Assembly (NCBI GenBank): GCA_025061245.1
Contig: JANZKD010000034.1
Coordinates: 1 to 13,670 of the forward strand
Source of the DNA: Candidatus Culexmicrobium profundum
Lineage (GTDB): Archaea; Thermoproteota; Methanomethylicia; Culexarchaeales; Culexmicrobiaceae
DNA length: 13,670 nt
Direction of reading: 5' to 3'
The stretch's first letter is position 1, and every line of letters starts with the position of its first letter. The notes under the pieces are model-generated. The model worked only from the letters and a program-made list of their open reading frames with translations, was not told the origin of the DNA and ran no database searches. The position numbers and the translations under genes were made by a program. This document shows positions 1 through 8,003 of the stretch, in pieces.

Positions 1-427
1 TCGCGGTTAAAACCACGGGGAAACGTGCAACATCTATCAAACTAATTATCGCTGAAAGACCGCCTCGATCTTCAGCTTTACTTATACCATCAACTTCATC
101 AACTAATATTATTTTACCTCTAGTTTCAAATAGAGATGCATACTGAGAAGCCATTCCAAGAATTCGTTTAATATGCTCGCCAGTCCTAACATCACTGGCA
201 TTCATTTGAATTAATTCTAAATTATATTCAAGGGCAGCAATTTCAACTGTTAATGTCTTACCTACACCTGGAGGACCCCATAGAAGAGCTGCTTTTTCTA
301 CAGACTCACCCTTAAGTCTCTTTTCAAGCCAAGATCTAAACGTGGTAATAGATTCACGATTGCCAATTATCTCAGAAAATTTTCTAGGCTTATACTTGTT
401 CACCCATAGAAGGCCCATGGAACTCAT
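1..427 (-). CDS. rfcL: Replication factor C large subunit, N-terminal part (runs off left edge)
   Basis: This is the large subunit of the archaeal clamp loader, which with RfcS opens and loads the PCNA ring on primed DNA. The first 142 residues are present and the rest lies beyond base 1. The N-terminus shows the RFC-box WVNKYKPRKFSEIIG. It is followed by Walker A GPPGVGKT, the sensor-like stretch NASDVRTGEHI, and Walker B IILVDEVDG, all in the order expected for the large subunit. I start it at the ATG at 427, which has a GAGGGATGAG purine tract just upstream; a second ATG three codons later is possible. It lies 26 bases downstream of rfcS on the same strand, so the two are probably one transcript giving both subunits. 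The identification is firm; nothing can be said of the C-terminal collar or PIP box. Confidence 0.95.
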   Translation of the reverse strand, partial: MSSMGLLWVNKYKPRKFSEIIGNRESITTFRSWLEKRLKGESVEKAALLWGPPGVGKTLTVEIAALEYNLELIQMNASDVRTGEHIKRILGMASQYASLFETRGKIILVDEVDGISKAEDRGGLSAIISLIDVARFPVVLTA

Positions 428-453
428 TTGCTCATCCCTCAATGATATACATT

Positions 454-1446
454 TTATTTAGAATGAAGAGGAGCTTCCCTTAATTGTTGACCGAAAAGTG
501 CGAAGAAGGCTAGTAATGCACTTAATTGTATTTCCTCATCTGCACCTTCAATCATCCTAAAGTTTATCTCACCTATTTTATCAGCCAGTTTAACCTTAGC
601 TTCCTCAGGAATTTTAAGGGCGAAGACTTCTCTATGCATTTGTCTAACAATATCAACTCCTGAAAGACCATATGTTATCATCAACTCTCTGAGCTTCTCT
701 CTTGACTTCATAAAGTTTCCACTCAGCGCTAATTCCATCATTTCTCTAATTTCAACTGGACTTGCTTTACCTACAACTCTATAAACTGCTTTTTCATCAA
801 CTACACCTAGTGCTGCTGCTGCCTGAAGAGTATTTATAGCTCTCCTCAAATCACCCTCAGCTACATAAAGAATTGCCTTTAAACCATCTTCTCTTAATTC
901 CACACTTTCCATTTCAGCTATCAACTTAATTCTATTTGCAATGTCATCTTCACTTAGTGGCTGAAATCTAAATATAGCGCATCTTGATTGAATTGGCTCA
1001 ATAATTTTACTTGAATAATTAGCTATCAAGATAAATCGGCAAGTCCTAGTGTATAGCTCCATCGTTCTCCTTAAAGCTTGCTGCGCATCAGCTGTCATAT
1101 TGTCTGCCTCATCTAAAATTATTATCTTATATGGAACATCCCCCATGGGCAGTGTCCTAGCATAATCCTTTACACGTTCTCTAACCGTTTGAATACCTCT
1201 CTCATCTGAAGCATTAAGCTCAAGAACATTTTGACGCCAATTTGAACCATAGAGCTCATATGCAAGGGCAAGAGCAGTAGTTGTCTTCCCAGTTCCAGGT
1301 GGGCCGGCAAACAGCATATGTGGAATATTCTTGGTCTTAACGAACTGTTTAACTCGTTCTATAACTTCCCTTTGATTAACGATATCATCAAGTTTTTTCG
1401 GCCTATACTTCTCAGTCCAAAGCATTAGTATGGCGGTATTAGACAA
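454..1446 (-). CDS. rfcS: Replication factor C small subunit
   Basis: This is the small clamp-loader subunit, an AAA+ ATPase present in several copies per RFC complex. Its 330 residues match the usual family length. Seen in order: RFC box LWTEKYRPKKLDDIV (about 9-23), Walker A GPPGTGKT (48-55), the NASDERG stretch (78-84), Walker B IIILDEAD (108-115), and the SRC motif (154-156) whose arginine acts in trans on the neighbouring subunit. A helical collar domain follows. The start is TTG at 1446, not ATG: the perfect anti-16S element GGTGAT lies five bases upstream, whereas the in-frame ATG seven codons later has no ribosome site. It heads a leftward operon with rfcL and is divergent from gins23-mcm, so loader and helicase genes share one control region. 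Function is certain; the start is well supported. Confidence 0.97.
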   Translation of the reverse strand: MSNTAILMLWTEKYRPKKLDDIVNQREVIERVKQFVKTKNIPHMLFAGPPGTGKTTTALALAYELYGSNWRQNVLELNASDERGIQTVRERVKDYARTLPMGDVPYKIIILDEADNMTADAQQALRRTMELYTRTCRFILIANYSSKIIEPIQSRCAIFRFQPLSEDDIANRIKLIAEMESVELREDGLKAILYVAEGDLRRAINTLQAAAALGVVDEKAVYRVVGKASPVEIREMMELALSGNFMKSREKLRELMITYGLSGVDIVRQMHREVFALKIPEEAKVKLADKIGEINFRMIEGADEEIQLSALLAFFALFGQQLREAPLHSK

Positions 1447-1451
1447 AGTTC

Positions 1452-1457
1452 ATCACC
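1452..1457 (-). promoter_or_regulatory. Ribosome binding site fixing the TTG start of rfcS
   Basis: GGTGAT on the minus strand is an exact complement of ATCACC near the 3' end of archaeal 16S rRNA. It stands five bases before TTG at 1446. The ATG inside GATGAAC just downstream opens a frame that stops after four codons, so TTG is the best start. Confidence 0.7.
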
Positions 1458-1482
1458 AGCCTAAAATCTCTCGCACCTGCAA

Positions 1483-1492
1483 TATTAAGTTT
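1483..1492 (-). promoter_or_regulatory. Putative TATA element for the rfcS-rfcL operon
   Basis: Read on the minus strand this is AAACTTAATA, about 37 bases before the rfcS start codon. Transcription starting about 25 bases downstream of its centre, as is usual in archaea, would give a leader of about 15 bases that just includes the GGTGAT site. The same ten bases occur inverted at 1510-1519 for the opposite operon. The assignment rests on position and this duplication only. Confidence 0.5.
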
Positions 1493-1509
1493 AACTTAGT
1501 TGAACGAGA

Positions 1510-1519
1510 AAACTTAATA
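1510..1519 (+). promoter_or_regulatory. Putative TATA element for the gins23-mcm operon
   Basis: AAACTTAATA lies 17 bases before the ATG at 1537, preceded by the purine-rich CGAGA that could serve as a BRE. It is identical to the element on the other strand at 1483-1492. Its distance predicts a transcript start near 1540-1545. That is slightly inside the annotated gins23 start, so either the mRNA is leaderless with a short spacing or the true start is a later codon (GTG 1549 or ATG 1558). Confidence 0.45.
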
Positions 1520-1536
1520 CAGCACCAAGTGTAATA

Positions 1537-2112
1537 ATGAAATGCACGGTGTTTCAAATGTTTAAACAAATAATAAAAGCATCACATATAAATTATGACA
1601 CAAGTCCTATAAGAGCTGTAGTAAAAGAAGCTAGACCCTCAATTGAAGTGGCTGGAAATAGAATAGACTTGAGTAGTATTGGATTTGAAATTCAAATTCC
1701 AAGATGGATAGCATTAAAGCTCATGGAATTAGGTGTCGTAGATTTAAAGGTTACTGAAGAATTATCCTTGAGAGAGCTTCTTAGAGTTATGTGGAAGGAA
1801 TCTAGAGAAATTAATTTAACTGTAATTGATCCACATTTCTACCCTAAATTGAGGGCATATTTAAAGAGATTGAGGGAAAGATGTAAAAAGGAACCCTTAC
1901 CAGAATTAATTCAAGAATTACATAAAGTTGAAACAACTGCAAGAGATATCATAAGTTGTAGATTACAAAAAATTATTCAAGCAGCGCTAAGTGAAGCGTT
2001 ACCCCCAAACGTTTTAGAAGCAATGACAATTGAGGAAAAAAATCTACTCATAGAAGTTTCTCAAATCGTGGAGAAGTGGAAAAGACAAATTTTAGCTTTG
2101 GGGGAAAATTAA
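1537..2112 (+). CDS. gins23: GINS complex subunit, Gins23 type
   Basis: This is a subunit of GINS, which joins MCM (and GAN/Cdc45 in archaea) in the replicative CMG-like helicase. The 191-residue product has a small beta domain first (about residues 24-66) and then an alpha-helical domain (about 70-185). That order marks the Gins23 class; Gins51 has the reverse order. The GFEIQIPRWIALKLMELGVVDL stretch at the join is typical of the family. Its stop codon abuts the mcm ATG directly (TAA then ATG), so the two are co-translated. A gins23-mcm pair is known in Sulfolobus, which supports the call. The start is uncertain: ATG 1537 is the longest choice, but the predicted promoter would fit GTG 1549 or ATG 1558 better. 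GINS sequences diverge quickly, so the call leans partly on context. Confidence 0.85.
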   Translation: MKCTVFQMFKQIIKASHINYDTSPIRAVVKEARPSIEVAGNRIDLSSIGFEIQIPRWIALKLMELGVVDLKVTEELSLRELLRVMWKESREINLTVIDPHFYPKLRAYLKRLRERCKKEPLPELIQELHKVETTARDIISCRLQKIIQAALSEALPPNVLEAMTIEEKNLLIEVSQIVEKWKRQILALGEN

Positions 2113-5100
2113 ATGGCCTTTGAGCTTATTGAATTAGACCCCAGGGAAAGATTTGCACAATTCTTTAAATCCTTTCAAACAAGTGATGGTGAATACAAGT
2201 ATAGGCGAAGATTAAGTCAGATGGCTATAACTGGGCAAAAATCATTATTGATAGATTTTGAGGATTTAATGAAGTTTGATCATGAACTTGCAGAGTCACT
2301 CATTGAAAAACCTTCAAGATATATAGAAGCTGCCTCTCATGCAGTTGGAGACGTAATGAAGATAATAAATCTAAACTATGCCAGGAAAGTTCGAGAGTTT
2401 AGAGCTAGATTTAGACGGCTGCCAGAATTAACACCTCTCCGGAAAATAAGGGCAGAGCATCTTGGAAGATTAATAATGATAGAGGGAATATTAACTAGAG
2501 CTTCATCAGTTAAACAACAATTAGTTGTAGGCGTATTTGAATGCCCAAAATGTGGAAACATAATGAAAGTTGAGAGAAGAGAAAGCGAGGGCAGGGTAAA
2601 TCCACCTGAAAGATGTACAAACCCAGATTGTAAATATCGTGGAAACTTTACACTTTTAATTGAAGACTCAATATTCATGGATTGGCAGAGATTAACAATA
2701 CAGGAAAAACCAGAGGAACTACCACCAGGACAACTACCAAGATCAATTGATGCAATTGCAAGGGGAGATATCGTCGACATAGCGAGGCCTGGAGATAGAG
2801 TAATTGTAGTTGGAATACTAAAACCGAGACCAGAATTCACTCCTAGAGGAAGATTATCCACATATAGGCCAATATTAGAAATAAATTCCATTGACGTAGC
2901 TGAGAAGGGATTAGAAGAAATAGAGATAACACCTGAAGATGAAGAAATTATAAAGGAACTAGCTAAGGACCCATTTATACATAGAAAAATTATACAATCA
3001 ATAGCACCATCAATATTTGGATATGAAGAAATTAAGGAGGGAATAGCATATCTACTCTTTGGAGGAGTACCCAAGCAACTTCCAGACGGTGTTAGAATAA
3101 GAGGAGACATAAACATTTTATTAGTAGGAGATCCAGGAACAGCGAAAAGCCAAATATTACAATATGTTGCCAGAATAGCACCACGAGGAATCTACACTTC
3201 AGGCAAAGGCTCAACTGCAGCAGGATTAACAGCAGCAGTTGTAAGAGACAAATTAACAGGAGACTACTACTTAGAAGCAGGAGCACTAGTCCTAGCAGAT
3301 GGAGGCGTAGCATGCGTAGATGAAATAGATAAAATGCGAAGCGAAGATAGAGTTGCAATGCACGAAGCGATGGAACAACAATCCTATCATCCATCCTTTG
3401 AAATAACACTAGCAGATGGAGCAAAAATAAAGATTGGAGAACTAGTTGACAAGTTATTTGAGAAGTTTCAGGAAAGAAAAATCATTGGAATAAATTGTGA
3501 AATACTTCCAATATCAGACTTAAACATCGAAATACTTACAACGAATTTTAATACAATCTTTAAGACGAAAATTAACAGAGTAAGTAGACATAGGGCTCCA
3601 GATAAATTTATAAAAATCACTTATTCAAATGGAAGAGAAATAATTGTAACACCAGAACATCCAGTATTCATTTTTAAAGAAGGAGAAATTAAAACAATAA
3701 GAGCCGACAAATTAAAGGCTGGAACTTTTGTCCCGGCAGTTAGAAAAATTGAATTTAAAGGCGTGGATAAACTGAATACTGAAGTTGCTAGAGGAAGGAA
3801 AAGGGTCAAACTTCCACAAGTAATAAGAATACCTGCTGCAAGATTTTTAGGATACTTCGTAACGGAAGGCTATGCATATAATGTAACTGGCAATGAAATT
3901 GGATTAAGCAACACAAACCAAGAAATAATTTCAAAAATGAAGTCAAGTATACAAGAAACCTTCGGGCTTAAACCAATAGACTACACAGATAAGAACAGAA
4001 CCCTAAGAATAATATCAAAAACTGTTTATAACTATATGTCTAAAAACTTCCCAGAAGTAATGAAAACAAGTAATTATAGAAGAATACCTCAAAAAATATT
4101 CACACTCCAGGAAAAGGAAAGAATAGAATTTCTTAAGGCTGCCTTTGAAGGTGATGGATCTATTGAAAGTGAAGCATTAGCATATACAACATCCTCAAGG
4201 GGACTTGCTGAAGACTATCAAGACCTACTATTAACCCTAGGAATCCACTCAAGAATAATTAAGGAAAATTATACGCTTCGGAATGGAGAGCAAAGACAGC
4301 GATTTAAAGTCTATATTACAGGAGACAGTTTAAGAAAATTTGTAGAAACAATAATTCCTGAATATATAATGAAGGATGATGTCAGAAAATTAATGGAAAG
4401 AAGCAAAGGAAGAAATAGGAAACACGACGTTTTACCACCTTACACTGCAAAAATGATAATAGTATGCCTTAAAAAGTTGGGGTTACCTTACAGTGGCTAT
4501 TTCCACAGACACCTTAAAATGAACCATGAAATAACCATTGAAGTCATAAACAAATATTTAGAAACTATTAAACACAGAATAAGAGAATGCGAGAATGCCG
4601 TCAGGAAGATAACTAATTTCAAAGAATTAAGACAAAAATTAGGCTATTCACAAAGCAAAGTTGCTAAATTAATCGGTGTGACTAGAAGTAGTATTGACTA
4701 CCTGGAGAGAGGAGGATACAACTTAGAAAAAAGAGGCAAAATGCTTGAAAGGTTTAAAAAAGAAGCATTAAAGGAAATTGAACATACAAAAGAAATTGTA
4801 GAGAAAATCGAGAGACTAAAACGGGTTAGATGGTTAAGAATAAAAAGAATAGAAATTCTAGAAAATAGAAATGAACTTGAAACAAGATGGGTTTATGATG
4901 TTACAGTTGAGCCCACAAGAAACTTCATAAGTCATGGACTCATACTACACAACACAGTTAGTATAGCCAAGGCAGGAATAGTAGCTACATTAAATGCTAG
5001 AACAGCCATTCTAGCAGCTGCAAATCCAGCTCTAGGAAGATTTGTTGAACAAAAGAGCATTGCCGAAAACGTAAACCTACCTATAACAATACTTTCAAGG

Positions 5101-5754
5101 TTTGATTTAATATTCACAATAAAAGATAAACCTGATCCAAGACTTGATGAACAGATGTCAGATCACATATTGAAATTACATCAAACAAGAGGTTATGTCG
5201 GCTCCCCTCCAATTCCCCCAGATCTACTTAAGAAATACATATCATATGCGAGAAAGAATATTGTTCCAAGATTAACTCTTGAAGCAGCTGAGAGGATAAG
5301 GAAATTTTATCTTGAAATGAGGAGTCTGGGAAGAGAAAGTGAAACTGCAACCATTCCAATAACACCAAGACAGTTAGAAGCATTAGTTAGAATGGCGGAA
5401 GCTAGAGCTAAGATGGCATTACGAGAAGAAGTAACTGTTGATGACGCTGAAGCAGCTATCAGGCTAATGAGATATGTTCTCGAGAGAACAGCAATAGATA
5501 GAGAAACAGGTCGAATAGACATTGACACAATAATGACCGGAAAACCACTTTCACAAAGAGAGAGATTAATGAAATTAATGGATATAATTAGAGAGAAGGT
5601 GAAAGAGATAGGCGGAGCAGTGAAGATTGAGGAAATTGTTGAAGCAGCAGAAGAAGCAGGACTAGATAAGAAATTCGTTCAAATAGCTATCGATAGAATG
5701 TTAAGAGAAGGATTACTATATGAGCAAAGACCTGGATACATAATGCCAACTTAA
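2113..5754 (+). CDS. mcm: Replicative helicase MCM, interrupted by an intein
   Basis: This is the hexameric 3'-5' replicative helicase. The precursor is 1213 residues; without the intein (424-947) it is 689, the normal archaeal size. Seen in order: N-terminal domain; C4 zinc finger with cysteines 144, 147, 168 and 173; Walker A GDPGTAKSQ (339-347); Walker B CVDEIDKM (401-408); intein after EQQ (421-423); presensor-1 hairpin TVSIAKAGI with its lysine at 953; sensor-1 AANP (969-972); arginine finger SRF (995-997); and a C-terminal winged helix (about 1130-1213). Both halves of the ATPase domain are intact and all key residues are present, so splicing should restore an active enzyme. The start follows the gins23 stop without a gap, behind GGGGG at 2100-2104. 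As the only MCM seen here it is presumably essential, which would make intein splicing essential too. Confidence 0.97.
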   Translation: MAFELIELDPRERFAQFFKSFQTSDGEYKYRRRLSQMAITGQKSLLIDFEDLMKFDHELAESLIEKPSRYIEAASHAVGDVMKIINLNYARKVREFRARFRRLPELTPLRKIRAEHLGRLIMIEGILTRASSVKQQLVVGVFECPKCGNIMKVERRESEGRVNPPERCTNPDCKYRGNFTLLIEDSIFMDWQRLTIQEKPEELPPGQLPRSIDAIARGDIVDIARPGDRVIVVGILKPRPEFTPRGRLSTYRPILEINSIDVAEKGLEEIEITPEDEEIIKELAKDPFIHRKIIQSIAPSIFGYEEIKEGIAYLLFGGVPKQLPDGVRIRGDINILLVGDPGTAKSQILQYVARIAPRGIYTSGKGSTAAGLTAAVVRDKLTGDYYLEAGALVLADGGVACVDEIDKMRSEDRVAMHEAMEQQSYHPSFEITLADGAKIKIGELVDKLFEKFQERKIIGINCEILPISDLNIEILTTNFNTIFKTKINRVSRHRAPDKFIKITYSNGREIIVTPEHPVFIFKEGEIKTIRADKLKAGTFVPAVRKIEFKGVDKLNTEVARGRKRVKLPQVIRIPAARFLGYFVTEGYAYNVTGNEIGLSNTNQEIISKMKSSIQETFGLKPIDYTDKNRTLRIISKTVYNYMSKNFPEVMKTSNYRRIPQKIFTLQEKERIEFLKAAFEGDGSIESEALAYTTSSRGLAEDYQDLLLTLGIHSRIIKENYTLRNGEQRQRFKVYITGDSLRKFVETIIPEYIMKDDVRKLMERSKGRNRKHDVLPPYTAKMIIVCLKKLGLPYSGYFHRHLKMNHEITIEVINKYLETIKHRIRECENAVRKITNFKELRQKLGYSQSKVAKLIGVTRSSIDYLERGGYNLEKRGKMLERFKKEALKEIEHTKEIVEKIERLKRVRWLRIKRIEILENRNELETRWVYDVTVEPTRNFISHGLILHNTVSIAKAGIVATLNARTAILAAANPALGRFVEQKSIAENVNLPITILSRFDLIFTIKDKPDPRLDEQMSDHILKLHQTRGYVGSPPIPPDLLKKYISYARKNIVPRLTLEAAERIRKFYLEMRSLGRESETATIPITPRQLEALVRMAEARAKMALREEVTVDDAEAAIRLMRYVLERTAIDRETGRIDIDTIMTGKPLSQRERLMKLMDIIREKVKEIGGAVKIEEIVEAAEEAGLDKKFVQIAIDRMLREGLLYEQRPGYIMPT
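3382..4953 (+). mobile_element. Intein with LAGLIDADG homing endonuclease and an HTH domain, in mcm
   Basis: This is a 524-residue self-splicing protein element, in frame within mcm. Splice block A is SYHPSFEITLADG with Ser1 as nucleophile. Block B is TPEHPVF (intein residues 90-96). Blocks F and G are WVYDVTVEP and ISHGLILHN, ending His-Asn, and the first residue after it is Thr948. The homing part holds two LAGLIDADG motifs: FLGYFVTEGY with acid Glu at intein residue 162, and FLKAAFEGDGS with acid Asp at 258. Both catalytic acids are kept, so the endonuclease looks intact. Between the endonuclease and block F lies an XRE-like helix-turn-helix (about intein residues 413-462, key stretch GYSQSKVAKLIGVTRSSI), followed by a charged, probably coiled region. 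The boundaries follow from the unbroken MCM sequence on either side (EQQ | TVSIAKAGI). Confidence 0.95.
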
Positions 5755-5755
5755 T

Positions 5756-5760
5756 GGAGG
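5756..5760 (+). promoter_or_regulatory. Ribosome binding site pointing to a non-standard hel308 start
   Basis: GGAGG begins just past the mcm stop. Eight bases separate it from ATA at 5769, the first codon of the open hel308 frame. The same eight-base gap separates AGGAG and ATG in hsp20 in this operon. It could also be read with ATG 5754 (overlapping the mcm stop), but the motif would then lie inside the coding sequence, and that frame meets TAA after four codons. Confidence 0.6.
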
Positions 5761-5768
5761 GTCAATAA

Positions 5769-7970
5769 ATATTCATCAACCAGCTAGAAATCCCAAGAAT
5801 CATAAAGGAGATAATAAACAGACAAGGTATAACCAAGCTATATCCACCGCAAGAAATGGCAATTAAAGCAGGCGTCCTAAACGGTGAAAACATAGTTTTA
5901 GCGATACCGACAGCTGCAGGAAAGACATTAGTTGCTGAATTAGCAATGACGAAACAAATACTTGAGAAAGGTGGGAAAGCACTCTACTTAGTTCCTTTAA
6001 GAGCACTAGCAGCTGAGAAATATGAAGAGTTTAGAAAGTATGAGGAAGCAGGAATAAGAGTTGCAATGAGCACAGGAGACTATGACAGCAGTGATCCATG
6101 GCTAGCTAATTATGACTTAATAGTAGTAACAAATGAAAAAGCGGACAGCTTATTAAGACACAGAGCACAATGGATTGAAAACATAACAACCATCGTTACA
6201 GACGAAGTACACTTAATAAATGATCCAAGTAGAGGACCAACTTTAGAAATGGTAATCGCAAGGTTAAAGCAAATAAACCCAGAAGCACAAATAATTGCAC
6301 TTAGCGCAACAATTAGAAATGCAGAGGAAATTGCTGAATGGCTTGAAGCAAAATTAATTAAAAGTGATTGGAGACCAATTCCATTAAGAAAGGGAGTCTA
6401 CTTAAGAGGGGCAATAATATTTGATGATAACACAGTAATAGAATTGAAAAGAAGAACTTCTGAGCCATGTGAAACAATAGCAGTAGATACAATTGAAAAT
6501 GGTGGACAAATATTAATTTTTACAAATACAAGGCAAAGGGCTATGCGGCTTGCATTAAAGTTAGCACCAACGATTTTGAGACATCTAAACATGAAAGAAA
6601 GAAATGAACTAAGATTAATTGCAGAAAAAATCTTAAGAACAGGGGAAGTAACTCGAATAAGTGAACAATTAGCTTCATGTGTAAAATGCGGGACAGCCTT
6701 TCATCATGCAGGATTAATATATGAGCATAGAAGGATAATTGAGGAGGCCTTCAGAAACTTTAAAATAAAAGTTATCTGTGCAACACCAACATTAGCAGCA
6801 GGAGTAAATCTACCAGCTCGAAGAGTAGTTATTAAGCATTACCGTAGATATGACATTGGATTTGGATATAGAAACATTCCAGTATTAGAATTTCATCAAA
6901 TGGCTGGAAGAGCTGGAAGACCAAAATATGACAAATATGGAGAGGCGATATTAATAGCAAAAACATTGGATGAAAGAGAATATTTAATGGAAAACTATGT
7001 TAAAGCTCCACCGGAAAGGATCTGGTCAAAATTAGCAACTGAACCAGCATTAAGATCACATATACTTGCAACTATAGCAACAGGGTTTGCTAGATCTATA
7101 AAGGGAATAATGGACTTCCTAAGGCATACGTTTTATTATCATCAATATGGAGGAGGCACATATATAAAAGAGGTAATAAACAGAATACTCCAGTTCTTGA
7201 CAATAAATGAAATGATTAAAAGCAAAGATGATAGAATTGAAGCAACCAGACTGGGAAAAAGAGTATCAGAATTATACATCGATCCACTAAGCGCAGTATA
7301 CATAAGAGAAGGACTAGAAAAAGTGGAAGAAGTCACACCACTAGGCTATCTACACTTAATAGCATCAACACCAGACATGCCCAAACTATTCTTGAGGAGA
7401 GGAGACAGAAAGAAACTTGTAAGCATATTATTAGCTAAATCAGATGAATTTATATTACCAATACCCGACCCTTCAATGGACTATGATGAATATGAATACT
7501 TCTTAGCCTCACTAAAAAGTGCATTAACATTAATTGATTGGATAAATGAGGAAAAAGAAGATGAAATAATTGAGAGATACGATATTGGTTCAGGAGACAT
7601 TTATGCATTAGCATCAACTGCCAGATGGCTATTATATTCAGCAGCAGAATTAAGCCGCATACTAGGATTAAAGCACCATGTAAAACCACTACAAAAATTA
7701 ATGTTAAGAGTTGAATATGGATGTAAAGAGGAACTATTACCAATAATTCAGCTGAAGGGAATTGGCAGAATAAGAGCTAGAATGATATATAATGCAGGAT
7801 ATCGAACATTGGAAGACTTAAAGAAAGCTAAACCCTCCGACCTTTTAAGAATACCTACAATTGGAATAGAAACAGTAAAGAGAATAAAGGAGCAATTAGG
7901 AGAGAAAATTGAAGAAAATCTAAAAGAGGAAAAAGTTGAAGAGCAAAAGCGCATAATAGACTACATATAG
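5769..7970 (+). CDS. hel308: Hel308-type superfamily 2 DNA helicase (start codon abnormal)
   Basis: Hel308 is a 3'-5' ssDNA translocase that acts at stalled forks and recombination intermediates. From 5769 the protein is 733 residues. Numbered so: GITKLYPPQEM Q-motif region (about 20-30), Walker A AIPTAAGKT (45-53), DEVH box (145-148), SAT (179-181), motif V TPTLAAGVNLPARR, motif VI QMAGRAGRP (377-385), and a C-terminal helix-hairpin-helix region with the RAR residues (669-671) of the regulatory brake domain. The first ordinary start is ATG 5856, which would delete the Q motif and the preceding helix. The frame is open back to 5769 and encodes a normal-looking Hel308 N-terminus, but begins with ATA; just upstream are ATG 5754 and an in-frame TAA at 5766. 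Either ATA initiates, using GGAGG at 5756, or the sequence or gene carries a small lesion there. Function is firm, start is open. Confidence 0.93.
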   Translation: MFINQLEIPRIIKEIINRQGITKLYPPQEMAIKAGVLNGENIVLAIPTAAGKTLVAELAMTKQILEKGGKALYLVPLRALAAEKYEEFRKYEEAGIRVAMSTGDYDSSDPWLANYDLIVVTNEKADSLLRHRAQWIENITTIVTDEVHLINDPSRGPTLEMVIARLKQINPEAQIIALSATIRNAEEIAEWLEAKLIKSDWRPIPLRKGVYLRGAIIFDDNTVIELKRRTSEPCETIAVDTIENGGQILIFTNTRQRAMRLALKLAPTILRHLNMKERNELRLIAEKILRTGEVTRISEQLASCVKCGTAFHHAGLIYEHRRIIEEAFRNFKIKVICATPTLAAGVNLPARRVVIKHYRRYDIGFGYRNIPVLEFHQMAGRAGRPKYDKYGEAILIAKTLDEREYLMENYVKAPPERIWSKLATEPALRSHILATIATGFARSIKGIMDFLRHTFYYHQYGGGTYIKEVINRILQFLTINEMIKSKDDRIEATRLGKRVSELYIDPLSAVYIREGLEKVEEVTPLGYLHLIASTPDMPKLFLRRGDRKKLVSILLAKSDEFILPIPDPSMDYDEYEYFLASLKSALTLIDWINEEKEDEIIERYDIGSGDIYALASTARWLLYSAAELSRILGLKHHVKPLQKLMLRVEYGCKEELLPIIQLKGIGRIRARMIYNAGYRTLEDLKKAKPSDLLRIPTIGIETVKRIKEQLGEKIEENLKEEKVEEQKRIIDYI

Positions 7971-7992
7971 CAGTATGATTATGAAATAATTT

Positions 7993-7997
7993 GGAGG
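7993..7997 (+). promoter_or_regulatory. Ribosome binding site of the PAC2-family gene
   Basis: GGAGG six bases before ATG 8004, in the 33-base gap after hel308. The strong site lets this gene be translated independently of hel308. It also serves as an in-operon standard for judging the odd hel308 start. Confidence 0.75.
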
Positions 7998-8003
7998 AAG
8001 ATT

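Noticed and set aside
2376..3116. Long minus-strand open frame (246 codons) opposite mcm
   Set aside because: It is fully antisense to the conserved N-terminal and zinc-finger part of MCM, and its product is low-complexity Ser/Ile/Leu with no known motif: a shadow of purine-rich coding DNA.
3092..3424. Leucine-rich minus-strand frame of 110 codons
   Set aside because: It lies opposite the MCM Walker A/B region; the Leu-rich content mirrors Ala/Gly/Lys codons of the true gene. Not a membrane protein gene.
3100..5060. Possible codon-usage shift around the intein as a mark of co-conversion
   Set aside because: By eye the flanks look slightly richer in GCA-type codons, but hel308 downstream looks the same. 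Without a computed codon profile the idea has no support.
7450..7743. Hydrophobic minus-strand frame of 97 codons opposite hel308
   Set aside because: Antisense to conserved helicase sequence, with no ribosome site or neighbouring gene context to support it.
5856..7970. Taking ATG 5856 as the simple start of hel308
   Set aside because: It would remove the LYPPQ Q-motif region and the preceding helix, which are clearly encoded in frame just upstream behind a good GGAGG.
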